From Rhodococcoides fascians NBRC 12155 = LMG 3623 (GTDB taxonomy: Bacteria > Actinomycetota > Actinomycetes > Mycobacteriales > Mycobacteriaceae), in assembly GCF_001894785.1 (NCBI RefSeq), contig NZ_BCWW01000008.1:1-64000 (forward strand): a stretch of DNA of 64,000 nucleotides. The letters run 5' to 3'. This document shows, piece by piece, positions 1-8,506 of this stretch (positions are counted from its first letter, which is position 1; each line of letters starts with the position of its first letter). The position numbers and the translations under genes are program-made. The notes beneath the pieces are model-generated. The model was given only the letters and a program-made list of their open reading frames with translations, searched no databases and had not been told where the DNA came from.

Positions 1-30
1 CTCGCTCAGTTGCCAGATCTCCGTTGCCAT
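1..30 (-). CDS. 5' end of a divergent gene, cut by the window edge
   Basis: On the minus strand an ATG at 30-28 opens a frame reading MATEIWQLSE to the edge of the window. It begins 12 nt from a perfect LexA box, which makes it the most likely target of that box. Some LexA-controlled mycobacterial genes encode 13E12/DUF222-HNH proteins, and a WQLS-type N-terminus would fit that family, but ten residues cannot prove it. Product unknown. Confidence 0.35.
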   Translation of the reverse strand, partial: MATEIWQLSE

Positions 31-42
31 GGACCAAGTGTA

Positions 43-58
43 TCGAACAAGTGTTCGA
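43..58. promoter_or_regulatory. LexA (SOS) box, perfect
   Basis: TCGAAC-AAGT-GTTCGA is an exact inverted repeat and an exact match to the mycobacterial/actinobacterial SOS-box form TCGAAC-N4-GTTCGA. It lies 12 nt upstream of the divergent ATG at 30 (minus) and 65 nt upstream of the nitronate monooxygenase start. Distance favours the divergent gene as the target. Confidence 0.85.
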
Positions 59-123
59 CTGGCAACCATAGTGCAATCGAAAACTATTGCTGTGCAAAAG
101 GATTCGGGAAGAGGAAGGTGTCG

Positions 124-1170
124 GTGGTCCGTGATATCGCTCGGAGAGTACATTTCGAATCTGTGACGACACCGATCCTGAAGAAATTGCGTGTTCCCGT
201 TGTCGGTGCGCCCATGGCGGGCGGTCCGAGTACTCCCGAGCTCGCCCGGGCTGTGTCCGAGGCCGGCGGACTCGGAATGATCGCCGGCGCGTTGCTGACG
301 CCGGATGCCCTTGCTGCGCAGGTGGATTCGATGCGTGGCCTGGTGTTCGGCGTCAATCTTTTTCTACCCGAGGAGCCGTCGGGCGCGGATGTCGACTCCT
401 ACGCCCAGCATCTGGCATCGTGGTTCGAGCGATTCGACGCCGAACCCGGCGTGCTGAAACGCCGCGATGATTACTACCCGGAGAAATTCGCCTGGCTGCT
501 TGCCCATCCGGTGCCGGTGGTGTCGAGTACTTTCGCCACCTTCGATGCCGACGAGGTTGCCCAGCTGCATTCGGTGGGAACCGAAGTGTGGGCAACGGTA
601 GCAACCGCCTCCGACGCGTCCATCGCCACCGCGAACGGTGTGGACGCGCTGGTGGTGCAGGGTCCCGAGGCGGGCGGACACCGAGGCACGTTCGACGGAT
701 CGGCCCCGGAAGAGCCGTTGACGGAGTTACTGGTCGCCGTACGTGAAATTTCGGATTTGCCCCGAATCGCGGCCGGCGGGCTCATGGACGGCAACGACAT
801 TGCGCCGCTGCTGGATTCGGGTGCCGCGCATGCAGCCCAGCTGGGTACCGCGTTTCTGAACACTCCCGAGGCAGGAACGAAGCCCGTGCACCGCGAGCAG
901 CTGTCCAGTGCGTCGGGTACCGCCGTGACGAAGGCGTTTTCGGGCCGTCCTGCGCGGGGCTTGGTGAACGAGTTCATGCGCGAGAACTCCGACGCCGCTC
1001 CGCTGGCGTATCCCGATCTGCACTATCTGACCGCGCCGATGCGCGCGAAGGCCGCAGCTGCGGGTGACCCGTCGGGACTGTCGATGTGGGCCGGGACCGG
1101 CTATCGCCGCGCTCAGGCGAAACCGGCGGCCGAGCTGGTCGCCGAATGGGCGAGACAACTCGGCCGCTGA
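124..1170 (+). CDS. nitronate monooxygenase family flavoprotein
   Basis: FMN-dependent TIM-barrel oxidoreductase of the nitronate monooxygenase (former 2-nitropropane dioxygenase) family, about 348 aa, presumably oxidising alkyl nitronates; the true substrate is unknown. The N-terminus carries PVVGAPMAGGPS (FMN/phosphate loop). The middle has GPEAGGHRGTF with the usual catalytic His, followed by AAGGLMDGNDI and AAQLGTAFL phosphate-binding strands. The open frame extends left to position 10, but that part runs through the LexA box. GTG 124 is preferred because GAGGAAG ends 6 nt before it; GTG 163 is an alternative. It is convergent with the GH15 gene, only 10 nt apart. Confidence 0.88.
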   Translation: MVRDIARRVHFESVTTPILKKLRVPVVGAPMAGGPSTPELARAVSEAGGLGMIAGALLTPDALAAQVDSMRGLVFGVNLFLPEEPSGADVDSYAQHLASWFERFDAEPGVLKRRDDYYPEKFAWLLAHPVPVVSSTFATFDADEVAQLHSVGTEVWATVATASDASIATANGVDALVVQGPEAGGHRGTFDGSAPEEPLTELLVAVREISDLPRIAAGGLMDGNDIAPLLDSGAAHAAQLGTAFLNTPEAGTKPVHREQLSSASGTAVTKAFSGRPARGLVNEFMRENSDAAPLAYPDLHYLTAPMRAKAAAAGDPSGLSMWAGTGYRRAQAKPAAELVAEWARQLGR

Positions 1171-1180
1171 ACCAGACCGC

Positions 1181-3226
1181 TCAGGGGTTGGCGTGGGCGG
1201 GCTGGAAGTGTCCCGATGCCTGCGCTTCCTCTGCTCGGATGACGTGCACCACGGCGTTGATCAACGCCAAGTGCGTGAATGCTTGCGGAAAGTTGCCGAG
1301 GTGACGGCCGGTGCGATGGTCGATCTCTTCGGCGTAGAGCTTGAGCGGGCTCGCGTAGGCAAGCAGGCGTTCGCACAGGTGCTTGGCGCGCGGGAGTTCG
1401 TCGATCTCGACCAGAGCGGACACGAGCCAGAACGAGCAGATCGTGAACGTGCCTTCCTCGCCGGACAAACCGTCGTCGGTGGTGTCGGTTCGATAGCGCA
1501 GAACCAAGCCGTCCTCGGTCAACTCGTCGGCGATGGCGAGCACTGTTGCACGAATGCGTTCGTCGTCGGCCGGCAGAAATCGCAGGAGCGGTGCGAGTAG
1601 CAACGACGCGTCCAGAGAGGGATCTCCGTACCGCTGCGTCAGCACGCCGCGCGAGTCCACGCCGTTGTCGAGGATGTCGGCCTTGATCTCGTCGGCGATT
1701 TCGTTCCACTTGGTCGAGTAGTCCTTCTCGCCGTGGATATCGGCGAGCTTCGCACCGCGATCGAGCGCAACCCAACACATCAGCTTCGAGGACGTGAAGT
1801 GCTGGGGCTCACCGCGGACCTCCCAGATGCCACGGTCGGGTTTGCGCCAGTTCGCGATCGCTTCCTCGACCTGCCGTTTGAGTAGAGGCCACAGGAACTC
1901 CGGGACGTGTTCACGCGACTTGACGTGTAAGTACACCGAGTCGAGCATGGTGCCCCAGATGTCGTGCTGCTCTTGGTCGTAGGCACCGTTGCCGATACGT
2001 ACCGGTCGGGCACCGTCGTACCCGGACAAGTGCGGTAGCTCGGCCTCGTCGAGGGTCTTCTCACCGCCGATGCCGTACATCACCTGAAGCGGGTTGACCT
2101 CCCCGTCTGCACTGGTGGCTACATCGGACATGAAGGCGAAGAAGTCGTTGGCCTCACGGTCGAGCCCGAGCGTGTACAGACCCCACAAAGCGAATGTCGA
2201 GTCGCGGACCCAGGTGTAGCGATAGTCCCAATTGCGTTCCCCACCAGGTGTTTCGGGTAGCGACGTGGTCGACGCGGCGAGCAGTGCTCCCGTGGGTGCG
2301 TAGGTCAGTCCTTTGAGGGTCAGAGCGCTGCGCTGGAGGTAGCCGCGCCACGGATGATCGGGGAATCGGCCGATCGTGATCCACTGCCGCCAGCATTCGG
2401 AGGTCTGCCACATCTTGCTGGCCGCTTCCTCGAACGTCTGCGGTGCGGGAAGATCGGACCACGACAGCGCGACGAAGATGTTGTCGCCCTCCGTCATTCG
2501 TGTTCGCGCGCGTGCTTCGCGGCCCTCGATGCCGATCCGAAGATTGGTGGTCAATTTCAGGGTGGGCTGGTCGCCGTCGGCGCTCGCCTCGCAGGTCGCG
2601 GTGGTCTCCTCGTACACCTTGCCGGTGTACTCCCATGTCGCGGGTGCCCGATGGTAGTCGAAGGCGGGCTCGCAGCTCATCTCCAATTCGACTGTGCCGC
2701 TGACACATTTGATGGTCCGAAGCAAGATGTGCTCGGCATCCCAGTCGCTCGGTGCGCGCTTGTGAGTTCGAGAACGCTGGTCGGTGTTGTGCCAGGGGCC
2801 CATCACCAACGCGTCACGCACGATGAGCCACCCGGTCTCGGTCTGCCAGGTCGTCTCCACGATGAGGCCGCCGGGCAGGTATCGACGGGCGGCGGGTACC
2901 GACTGTCCGTACGGCCCGACGCGGAAGTGGCCCGCGCTTCGATCGAGGACGGCACCGAAAATACTGGGGGAGTCCGGCCGCGGTACACACATCCATTCGA
3001 CGGAGCCGTTTCGGGCGATGAGGCACGTCGTCTCGCAGTCCGAGAGAAATGCGTAGTCGTCGATGGGCGGAAACGCGCTGCGGTAGGAGACCAACGTGGA
3101 CACCGGCGCATCGGTGCTGCCCAACGCACCTTGGACTTCCGTTCCGCCCAGGCCTGGATGTCCTGAGCCCATGGCCGGCTCCTCGGCGACCGGGGGCACG
3201 GGCGAAACCTCATCGAATGCCGTCAT
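1181..3226 (-). CDS. glycoside hydrolase family 15 protein (trehalase/glucoamylase type)
   Basis: About 681 aa, the size of the mycobacterial GH15 trehalase group (Rv2402-like). The N-terminal beta domain starts near PPIDDYAFLSDCETTCLI. The (alpha/alpha)6 barrel has the acid motif WDYRYTWVRDSTFALW and near the C-terminus GEEGTFTICSFW, where the second catalytic Glu of GH15 enzymes lies. It is a likely cytosolic inverting glucosidase acting on trehalose or alpha-glucans; specificity cannot be read. Start: ATG 3226 (MTAFDEV) is preferred because GATGAT lies 6 nt upstream, as for leaderless genes; GTG 3262 would add 12 residues. The position beside the subI-cys locus matches the mycobacterial order. 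Confidence 0.85.
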   Translation of the reverse strand: MTAFDEVSPVPPVAEEPAMGSGHPGLGGTEVQGALGSTDAPVSTLVSYRSAFPPIDDYAFLSDCETTCLIARNGSVEWMCVPRPDSPSIFGAVLDRSAGHFRVGPYGQSVPAARRYLPGGLIVETTWQTETGWLIVRDALVMGPWHNTDQRSRTHKRAPSDWDAEHILLRTIKCVSGTVELEMSCEPAFDYHRAPATWEYTGKVYEETTATCEASADGDQPTLKLTTNLRIGIEGREARARTRMTEGDNIFVALSWSDLPAPQTFEEAASKMWQTSECWRQWITIGRFPDHPWRGYLQRSALTLKGLTYAPTGALLAASTTSLPETPGGERNWDYRYTWVRDSTFALWGLYTLGLDREANDFFAFMSDVATSADGEVNPLQVMYGIGGEKTLDEAELPHLSGYDGARPVRIGNGAYDQEQHDIWGTMLDSVYLHVKSREHVPEFLWPLLKRQVEEAIANWRKPDRGIWEVRGEPQHFTSSKLMCWVALDRGAKLADIHGEKDYSTKWNEIADEIKADILDNGVDSRGVLTQRYGDPSLDASLLLAPLLRFLPADDERIRATVLAIADELTEDGLVLRYRTDTTDDGLSGEEGTFTICSFWLVSALVEIDELPRAKHLCERLLAYASPLKLYAEEIDHRTGRHLGNFPQAFTHLALINAVVHVIRAEEAQASGHFQPAHANP

Positions 3227-3320
3227 GGCGTAATCATCGACCGATCCGTGGCAGCCGTCCACTGAGAGGCCGTACTCGGCGTGGCGCGGCTCAGGTGGAG
3301 CCCTGGTTTAAGCTGCGAGG

Positions 3321-3551
3321 ATGGAATCGTTCGCGCGGTGGTGGGACGGCGTCGAGCTGTGGGTGACGGGCCTTCCGTTCGTTCCGCAGTCGGTGGTCGT
3401 CCTCGCAGTGCTCGTTCCGGTTGCGTTCGTCTCGGCTCGGGTGTTCGATCGCGTGCTGGCAGTGATCCTGCGCGTGTTGGGCCGTGACGCCAGCGCAGCA
3501 CGCGAGGCCGAGCTCTCGGCCTCGACGTCTACGACGAAGGATGGACTGTAA
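3321..3551 (+). CDS. small conserved-type membrane protein (76 aa)
   Basis: The product has one strong hydrophobic stretch (VVVLAVLVPVAFVSARVF, about residues 25-42), then an amphipathic segment and a Ser/Thr-rich tail. It is probably a single-pass inner-membrane protein. Start: ATG 3321 follows TAAGCT with a 6-nt gap, so it is likely leaderless. Position between the GH15 gene and subI corresponds to the small membrane gene Rv2401A of M. tuberculosis. Its stop TAA overlaps the ATG of the next mini-ORF by one base. Function unknown. Confidence 0.65.
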   Translation: MESFARWWDGVELWVTGLPFVPQSVVVLAVLVPVAFVSARVFDRVLAVILRVLGRDASAAREAELSASTSTTKDGL

Positions 3552-3628
3552 TGCCGCGGTCTCGGGTGACATGGGCTCTGATCGCGCTGCTGGCGTTGGT
3601 CGTCATCGCGTGGTTGATCACCCGCTGA
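3551..3628 (+). CDS. 25-aa single-span membrane peptide, coupled mini-ORF
   Basis: TAATG overlap with the preceding 76-aa gene. The peptide is MPRSRVTWALIALLALVVIA then WLITR: a basic N-terminus, about 17 hydrophobic residues and a basic end, which is the layout of a small membrane peptide. There is no separate promoter or SD, so translation would depend on coupling to the upstream gene. It could be chance, but frame, overlap and hydrophobicity together argue for a real product. Confidence 0.5.
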   Translation: MPRSRVTWALIALLALVVIAWLITR

Positions 3629-3701
3629 CACGCGCCCCGTCGTGCACATGCACGACTCCTCTGATTAGAGTCGGTCCGGAACCTCTGCTAGATTCCTGAC
3701 C

Positions 3702-3791
3702 GTGTCTTCTGCCGCCGAGTACCGCGTCCGCCACCAGTTGGCGTTGATTGCTGTCGGCATGCTGGCAGTCGCCGATATCGACTGTTGTTGA
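3702..3791 (+). CDS. leaderless cysteine leader peptide of the sulfate transporter operon
   Basis: 29-codon ORF starting GTG 3702 and ending Asp-Ile-Asp-Cys-Cys-stop (TGT TGT TGA). TAGATT at 3689-3694 is placed 7 nt before the GTG, so the transcript should start at the GTG. Short leaderless ORFs ending in cysteine codons upstream of sulfur genes are known from mycobacteria, where ribosome stalling at Cys codons under cysteine starvation turns on the downstream operon. Here the operon is subI-cysTWA, 197 nt downstream. The peptide itself is probably only a sensor. Confidence 0.8.
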   Translation: MSSAAEYRVRHQLALIAVGMLAVADIDCC

Positions 3792-3988
3792 TTCTTTCCT
3801 TCGCGAATCGGTTTCGTCGATCCACTGTCGCCGCGTAGCGCAGTGTGTCCGCACGACGGACCGGAGTCCGTGCCGCCAGTTCGCTGCTTCGCCGGCCGGG
3901 TCCTGACTGCTACGGCGCTCAGCGCGAATCTCCTTGCGTGTCTTGTGTTCTTTCCTCATCGTCACACCACCATGAAAGGCCTTTCGCA
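3792..3988 (+). promoter_or_regulatory. attenuator region between cysteine leader and subI
   Basis: Directly after the leader stop lies CTTTC (3794-3798), complementary to GAAAG (3974-3978) within the subI Shine-Dalgarno GAAAGG. A ribosome stalled on the two Cys codons would cover CTTTC and free the SD; a released ribosome would let them pair. The SD also sits inside the palindrome GAAAGGCCTTTC. A hairpin ACGGAC-CGGA-GTCCGT is at 3856-3871; it has no U-tract, so it is not a classic terminator. The model is inference from position and complementarity. Confidence 0.55.
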
Positions 3989-5011
3989 ATGAGGCATCGT
4001 TCTCGTTATCTGCTCACCACGTTCGCAGCTGTGGGAACTCTTCTGGTCACCGCCTGCGGCGGCGGTTCCAGCGATGTCGTCGGGGGCGGGTCGGACACTG
4101 CCAGTGGCCCGGCACTGACACTCGTCGGCTACGCAGTGCCGAAGAACGGCTGGGACGCAATCGGTCCGGCGTTCGCAGCCACCGAGGATGGAGAGGGTAC
4201 GGCGATCAACGCCGATTACGGCGCATCGGGAAACCAGTCGCGCAAGGTCGCCGACGGCGCGCCTGCGGACATCGTCAACTTCTCCGTCGAGCCGGATGTC
4301 ACTCGACTTGTCAAGGCGGGCAAGGTCGACGAGGACTGGAACCAGAACGCGTACGGCGGGGTGCCGTTCGGCTCGGTGGTGACCATCGTCGTCCGCGAGG
4401 GCAATCCGAAGAACATCCAGACGTGGGACGACCTGATCAAGCCCGACGTTCAGGTCATCAGCCCGAGCCCCCTCAGCTCCGGATCGGCGAAGTGGAACCT
4501 GCTCGCGCCGTACGCCGCCAAGAGCAACGGTGGCCAGGACAAGCAGGCCGGTCTCGACTTCGTTCGTACGCTCGTCGCCGATCACTTCCCTGTGCAGCCC
4601 GAATCCGGTCGCGCCGCAACCGAAGCGTTCCTGCAGGGACAGGGCGACGCGCTACTGAGCTACGAGAACGAGGCACTGCTCATCGAAGAGCAGGGACAGA
4701 AGGTGGAGCACGTGGACGTTCCCGTCACCTTCCGCATCGACAACCCGGTGGCAGTGATCAACAGCAGTGCGAACCTCGAGCGTGCGAATGCTCTGAACGA
4801 TTTCGTCTACTCCGACGAAGGCCAGAAGATCTGGGCCGAGGCGGGTTTCCGGCCGACCAACCCGGAGATCGCCTCCGAATACTCGGACAAGTTCTTCACG
4901 CCCGAAAAGCTGTACACCATCGATGATCTCGGCGGCTGGACTCAGGTCGACGCCGACCTGTTCGGAGACAACGGCGCAATTGCGACGATCTACCAGGAAA
5001 GTACTCGGTAG
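3989..5011 (+). CDS. subI: sulfate ABC transporter substrate-binding lipoprotein
   Basis: Extracytoplasmic sulfate-binding protein of the SulT transporter, about 340 aa. The signal peptide ends in the lipobox LVTAC, followed by a Gly/Ser linker, so it is a membrane-anchored lipoprotein. The mature part follows the family pattern (LTLVGYAVPKNGWDAI; SGNQSRKVADGAPADIVNFS; SSGSAKWNLLAPYAA; FLQGQGDALLSYENEA). ATG 3989 is chosen because it gives the signal peptide and has GAAAGG 9 nt upstream; the open frame runs further left without a signal sequence. First gene of the subI-cysT-cysW-cysA operon and placed under the cysteine attenuator. Confidence 0.93.
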   Translation: MRHRSRYLLTTFAAVGTLLVTACGGGSSDVVGGGSDTASGPALTLVGYAVPKNGWDAIGPAFAATEDGEGTAINADYGASGNQSRKVADGAPADIVNFSVEPDVTRLVKAGKVDEDWNQNAYGGVPFGSVVTIVVREGNPKNIQTWDDLIKPDVQVISPSPLSSGSAKWNLLAPYAAKSNGGQDKQAGLDFVRTLVADHFPVQPESGRAATEAFLQGQGDALLSYENEALLIEEQGQKVEHVDVPVTFRIDNPVAVINSSANLERANALNDFVYSDEGQKIWAEAGFRPTNPEIASEYSDKFFTPEKLYTIDDLGGWTQVDADLFGDNGAIATIYQESTR

Positions 5012-5905
5012 ATGTCGTCGTCGACCGGTGAACCCGCCGCCCCTGGTTCGATCGTCCCGCCCAGTGCGACACCTCGGTTTCGTGCTGGGCGGGAAGGTCG
5101 CAAGTTCCGGGGCCCCGGTTCGGTGGGTCCGCTGGGCCTCGGTGTCGCCGTTCTGTGGCTCAGTGTCATCGTGCTGCTGCCGTTGGCGGCGTTGACGGTT
5201 CAGTCGTTCGACGGCGGCCTCGGTGGTTTCTGGGATGCGGTCACCGAGACACGTGCCATCGCCACGTTCAAGGTGACTCTGCTGGTGTCGGTGGCCGCCG
5301 CCGTGATCAACCTCTTTCTCGGCACTCTGATCGCGTGGGTTCTGGTACGCGACGAGTTTCCCGGCAAGCGTTTCGTCAATGCCCTGATCGACCTGCCGTT
5401 CGCACTACCGACCATCGTGGCGAGCTTGGTGTTGCTGTCGCTGTACGGACCGTCGAGTCCGATCGGCATAGTCTTCAACGCCACCAAGCCTGCGGTCATC
5501 GTGGCGCTGCTGTTCGTCACGCTCCCGTTCGTGGTGCGTGCGGTGCAGCCGGTGCTGATAGAACTCGACAAGGACGTCGAAGAGGCGGCCGCATCGCTGG
5601 GTGCGAACAACTGGACCATCTTTCGGCGCATCGTGTTGCCGGTACTGCTTCCGGCTGTGCTCTCGGGCGGTGGGCTCGCGTTCGCCCGTGCCATCGGCGA
5701 ATTCGGGTCGGTGGTGTTAATCGGCGGCAACATCCCCAACGACACGCAGGTCGCTTCGCAGTACATCCGTGAACTCATCGAGTACGACCGGCCGATCGAC
5801 GCAGCCGCAATCTCTGTGGTGCTGTTGGCAATCGCCTTCGCTGTGCTGTTCGTGCTCCGCATCATCGGCAACAGGTTGGCCAGACGGGAAGAGCAGATCT
5901 CGTGA
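5012..5905 (+). CDS. cysT: sulfate ABC transporter permease CysT
   Basis: Inner-membrane permease, 297 aa, with about six membrane spans after a cytosolic Pro/Arg-rich N-terminus of about 40 residues. The cytosolic coupling loop EEAAASLGANNWTIFRRIVLP is the EAA motif that contacts the ATPase. It starts at the base after the subI stop and overlaps cysW by 4 nt (GTGA), so the genes are translationally coupled. Partners: SubI, CysW, CysA. Confidence 0.93.
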   Translation: MSSSTGEPAAPGSIVPPSATPRFRAGREGRKFRGPGSVGPLGLGVAVLWLSVIVLLPLAALTVQSFDGGLGGFWDAVTETRAIATFKVTLLVSVAAAVINLFLGTLIAWVLVRDEFPGKRFVNALIDLPFALPTIVASLVLLSLYGPSSPIGIVFNATKPAVIVALLFVTLPFVVRAVQPVLIELDKDVEEAAASLGANNWTIFRRIVLPVLLPAVLSGGGLAFARAIGEFGSVVLIGGNIPNDTQVASQYIRELIEYDRPIDAAAISVVLLAIAFAVLFVLRIIGNRLARREEQIS

Positions 5906-6702
5906 AAATCGGTCTCCCGATCAAACTGTCCCTGCGTGCCGTCGCACTGATCTATCTCGCTGTGCTCGTGCTGTTCCCCCTCGGTGCCATCCTGTTTCGC
6001 ACGTTCGAGGACGGGGTGGTGGCGTTCTGGGAGCAGATCACCACTCCCGCCGCGCAATCCGCTCTCCAACTCTCGCTGTTGATCGTGGCGATCGTCGTTC
6101 CCATCAACGTCGTGTTCGGAATCGTCACAGCGTTGGCATTGGTACGCGGACGGTTCCGCGGCAAGGGGATACTCGAAGCGATCGTGGACCTGCCGTTCGC
6201 GGTGTCGCCGATCATCACCGGCGTCGCGCTCATCCTGCTGTGGGGTGCCAACGGATGGTTCGGTGGCATCGAAAGCCTCGGTTTCAAGGTCATCTTCGCG
6301 CTACCCGGCATGGTCATCGCGACGATATTCGTCACCTTGCCGTTCGTCGTTCGCGAAGTGGAACCGGTCCTGTACGAGATCGGTGAAGAGCAGGAAGAGG
6401 CTGCCTCGACCCTGGGTGCGAGTACCTGGCAGACGTTCTGGCGCATCACGTTGCCTGCCATCCGATGGGGACTGACCTACGGCGTGGTGCTCACCGTCGC
6501 ACGTTCGCTCGGAGAATTCGGCGCCGTCATCATGGTCTCCACCAACCTGCCCGGCATTTCCCAGACGCTCACACTGCTGGTCAATTCACGGTACGAGGAC
6601 TTCAATCAGCAGGGCGCATACGCGGCGTCCACCTTGCTCATGGCGATCGCCGTCATCGTGCTGCTGCTGATGACGGTTCTCGACAAGAAGAGGACGAAGT
6701 AA
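5902..6702 (+). CDS. cysW: sulfate ABC transporter permease CysW
   Basis: Second permease subunit, 266 aa, about six spans. EAA loop [21 protein letters not shown] is in the last third, and [19 protein letters not shown] precedes it as in CysT. GTG 5902 overlaps the cysT stop; its TAA overlaps the cysA ATG by one base. It forms the heterodimeric sulfate channel with CysT. Confidence 0.93.
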   Translation: MKIGLPIKLSLRAVALIYLAVLVLFPLGAILFRTFEDGVVAFWEQITTPAAQSALQLSLLIVAIVVPINVVFGIVTALALVRGRFRGKGILEAIVDLPFAVSPIITGVALILLWGANGWFGGIESLGFKVIFALPGMVIATIFVTLPFVVREVEPVLYEIGEEQEEAASTLGASTWQTFWRITLPAIRWGLTYGVVLTVARSLGEFGAVIMVSTNLPGISQTLTLLVNSRYEDFNQQGAYAASTLLMAIAVIVLLLMTVLDKKRTK

Positions 6703-7742
6703 TGACCGAGACATCTTCCGAGATCGAGATCTCCGTGGTCGGCGCGAACAAGCGCTACGGCGATTTCGCCGCCCTCGACGACGTCAGCATCGACATCCCG
6801 AAGGGCTCGTTGACGGCGCTGCTCGGACCCAGTGGCTCGGGCAAGTCCACGCTGCTTCGATCCATCGCAGGCCTCGAGCAGCTCGATACGGGCCGAGTGG
6901 TGCTGGCAGGCCAGGACGTCACCTGGGTGAGCCCGCAGCGTCGCGAGATCGGGTTCGTGTTTCAGCACTACGCCGCGTTCAAACACCTGACGGTGCGCGA
7001 CAACGTGGCGTTCGGCTTACAGATCCGCAAGCGGCCCAAGGCCGAAATCGCCAAGAAGGTCGACGAACTGCTCGAGATCGTCGGTCTGGCGGGTTTCCAA
7101 AGCCGCTACCCGGCGCAGCTGTCCGGAGGACAGCGTCAACGCATGGCGCTGGCACGTGCACTCGCCGTCGACCCGCAGGTTCTCCTCCTCGACGAGCCCT
7201 TCGGTGCCCTCGATGCCAAGGTGCGCGCAGATCTACGGACGTGGCTGCGCCGATTGCACGACGAGGTGCACGTCACCACCGTGTTGGTGACCCACGACCA
7301 GGAAGAAGCGCTCGACGTCGCCGATCGAATCGCGGTGCTGAACAAGGGCAGAATCGAACAGGTCGGCACCCCGGAGGATCTCTACGATCGCCCTGCCAAC
7401 AACTTCGTGATGTCGTTCCTCGGTCAGGTGGCCAGGCTGAACGGACTTCTGGTGCGCCCGCACGACATTCGTGTCGGACGCGACCCGTCGTTGGCACAGG
7501 CGCAGGCAAGCGGCACGGCAGAATCTGCCGGGGTGACGCGGGCCGTCGTCGAACGGGTCGTACGCCTCGGCTTCGAGGTGAAGGTCGAGCTCAAGAACGC
7601 GGCCACCGGCGAGTTGTTCGCGGCGCAGATCACGCGCGGCGACAGCGAGGCGCTGGGGCTGCACGAGGGCGAAACCGTCTACGTCCGCGCGACTCGGGTT
7701 CCGACGATCACGGATACGACCGAATCGGCTCCGGTGCACTGA
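6702..7742 (+). CDS. cysA: sulfate/thiosulfate import ATP-binding protein CysA
   Basis: ATPase of the sulfate importer, 346 aa. Walker [11 protein letters not shown]-loop in [11 protein letters not shown], signature [15 protein letters not shown], Walker [12 protein letters not shown] and switch His in [16 protein letters not shown]. The last roughly 110 residues form the TOBE-type regulatory domain ([21 protein letters not shown]). Start ATG 6702 ([10 protein letters not shown]) overlaps the cysW stop as TAATG; a longer open frame to 6465 lies inside cysW and is rejected. Last gene of the operon, convergent with the chelatase gene 23 nt away. Confidence 0.94.
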   Translation: MTETSSEIEISVVGANKRYGDFAALDDVSIDIPKGSLTALLGPSGSGKSTLLRSIAGLEQLDTGRVVLAGQDVTWVSPQRREIGFVFQHYAAFKHLTVRDNVAFGLQIRKRPKAEIAKKVDELLEIVGLAGFQSRYPAQLSGGQRQRMALARALAVDPQVLLLDEPFGALDAKVRADLRTWLRRLHDEVHVTTVLVTHDQEEALDVADRIAVLNKGRIEQVGTPEDLYDRPANNFVMSFLGQVARLNGLLVRPHDIRVGRDPSLAQAQASGTAESAGVTRAVVERVVRLGFEVKVELKNAATGELFAAQITRGDSEALGLHEGETVYVRATRVPTITDTTESAPVH

Positions 7743-7765
7743 TCGGACGAGCAGTACCGTTCGTG

Positions 7766-8506
7766 CTACGCGATCGAGCGATCGTGCGCGAGAGCTGCGT
7801 CGTACCGCCGGGAGGCGAGCTCGGCGACTGCCGGATGAGGGCCCAGAACATCGGCGTACGTCACGTTCGGGACGCCGTCCAGCACCTGTGAGATGCGGTC
7901 GGTGAGCCTCCCGGGTGCCAGGAACCAGGGAGCCACCACGATCCGGGTGGCTCCCAGCGCCTGCAACTGCGCGACCGCGTCCAGTGGAGACGGATCGACG
8001 GACGTGGCGAAACAGGTGACAACTCCCGCCCAGCCGGTGCCGGACACCACTTCGTTCGCAACTCGACGGCTACGGTCGTTCGCCGAGAAATCGCTCGATC
8101 CGACGGCAGCCAAGGCGACTCCGACGGTCGAATCGCCGAGCACCGCGCCGGCGTCGAGGACACGGTCACGAACGGCGTCGACGAGAAGTGGGTCGTCGCC
8201 CAGCACTTCGGACTGACCGATCGATACGTGCGGATGCCGCACCCGCGCTGCACCCAACAGCGCGGGCAGGTCCACTTTCGCGTGAAAAGCTTTGCCCAAC
8301 AACAGTGGAACCGCGACGATGCGGGCATGCCCGGCATCGGCCAAATCGTCGAGTGCCTGCTCGACACTGGGCTCACTGAGGTCGAGAAACGACACGCGGA
8401 CATCGAGATCCGGACGCCGTCGACGCAGGACGTCGACGGCGCGGTGGATCGTCTCGCTCGAGCGGGGATCGCGGCTGCCGTGCGCTACCGCGAGCAGAGC
8501 CGTCAC
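7766..8506 (-). CDS. sirohydrochlorin chelatase (CbiX/SirB family)
   Basis: About 246 aa with two CbiX-like halves. The N-terminal half begins LLAVAHGSRDPRSSETI, holding the metal-binding His, then VPLLLGKAFHAKVDLP; the second half has VVAPWFLAPGRLTDRI. It likely inserts Fe2+ into sirohydrochlorin to make the siroheme used by the sulfite reductase at the head of the same operon. GTG 8506 is chosen because it overlaps the cysN stop (GTGA). Longer upstream frames lie in cysN. Confidence 0.85.
   Translation of the reverse strand: MTALLAVAHGSRDPRSSETIHRAVDVLRRRRPDLDVRVSFLDLSEPSVEQALDDLADAGHARIVAVPLLLGKAFHAKVDLPALLGAARVRHPHVSIGQSEVLGDDPLLVDAVRDRVLDAGAVLGDSTVGVALAAVGSSDFSANDRSRRVANEVVSGTGWAGVVTCFATSVDPSPLDAVAQLQALGATRIVVAPWFLAPGRLTDRISQVLDGVPNVTYADVLGPHPAVAELASRRYDAALAHDRSIA

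Noticed and set aside
124..1170. Nitronate monooxygenase as the main LexA target
   Set aside because: The box is much closer to the divergent start; kept only as a possibility.
3856..3871. Hairpin in the subI leader as a transcription terminator
   Set aside because: No U-tract and a short stem; translational control by SD masking explains the layout better.
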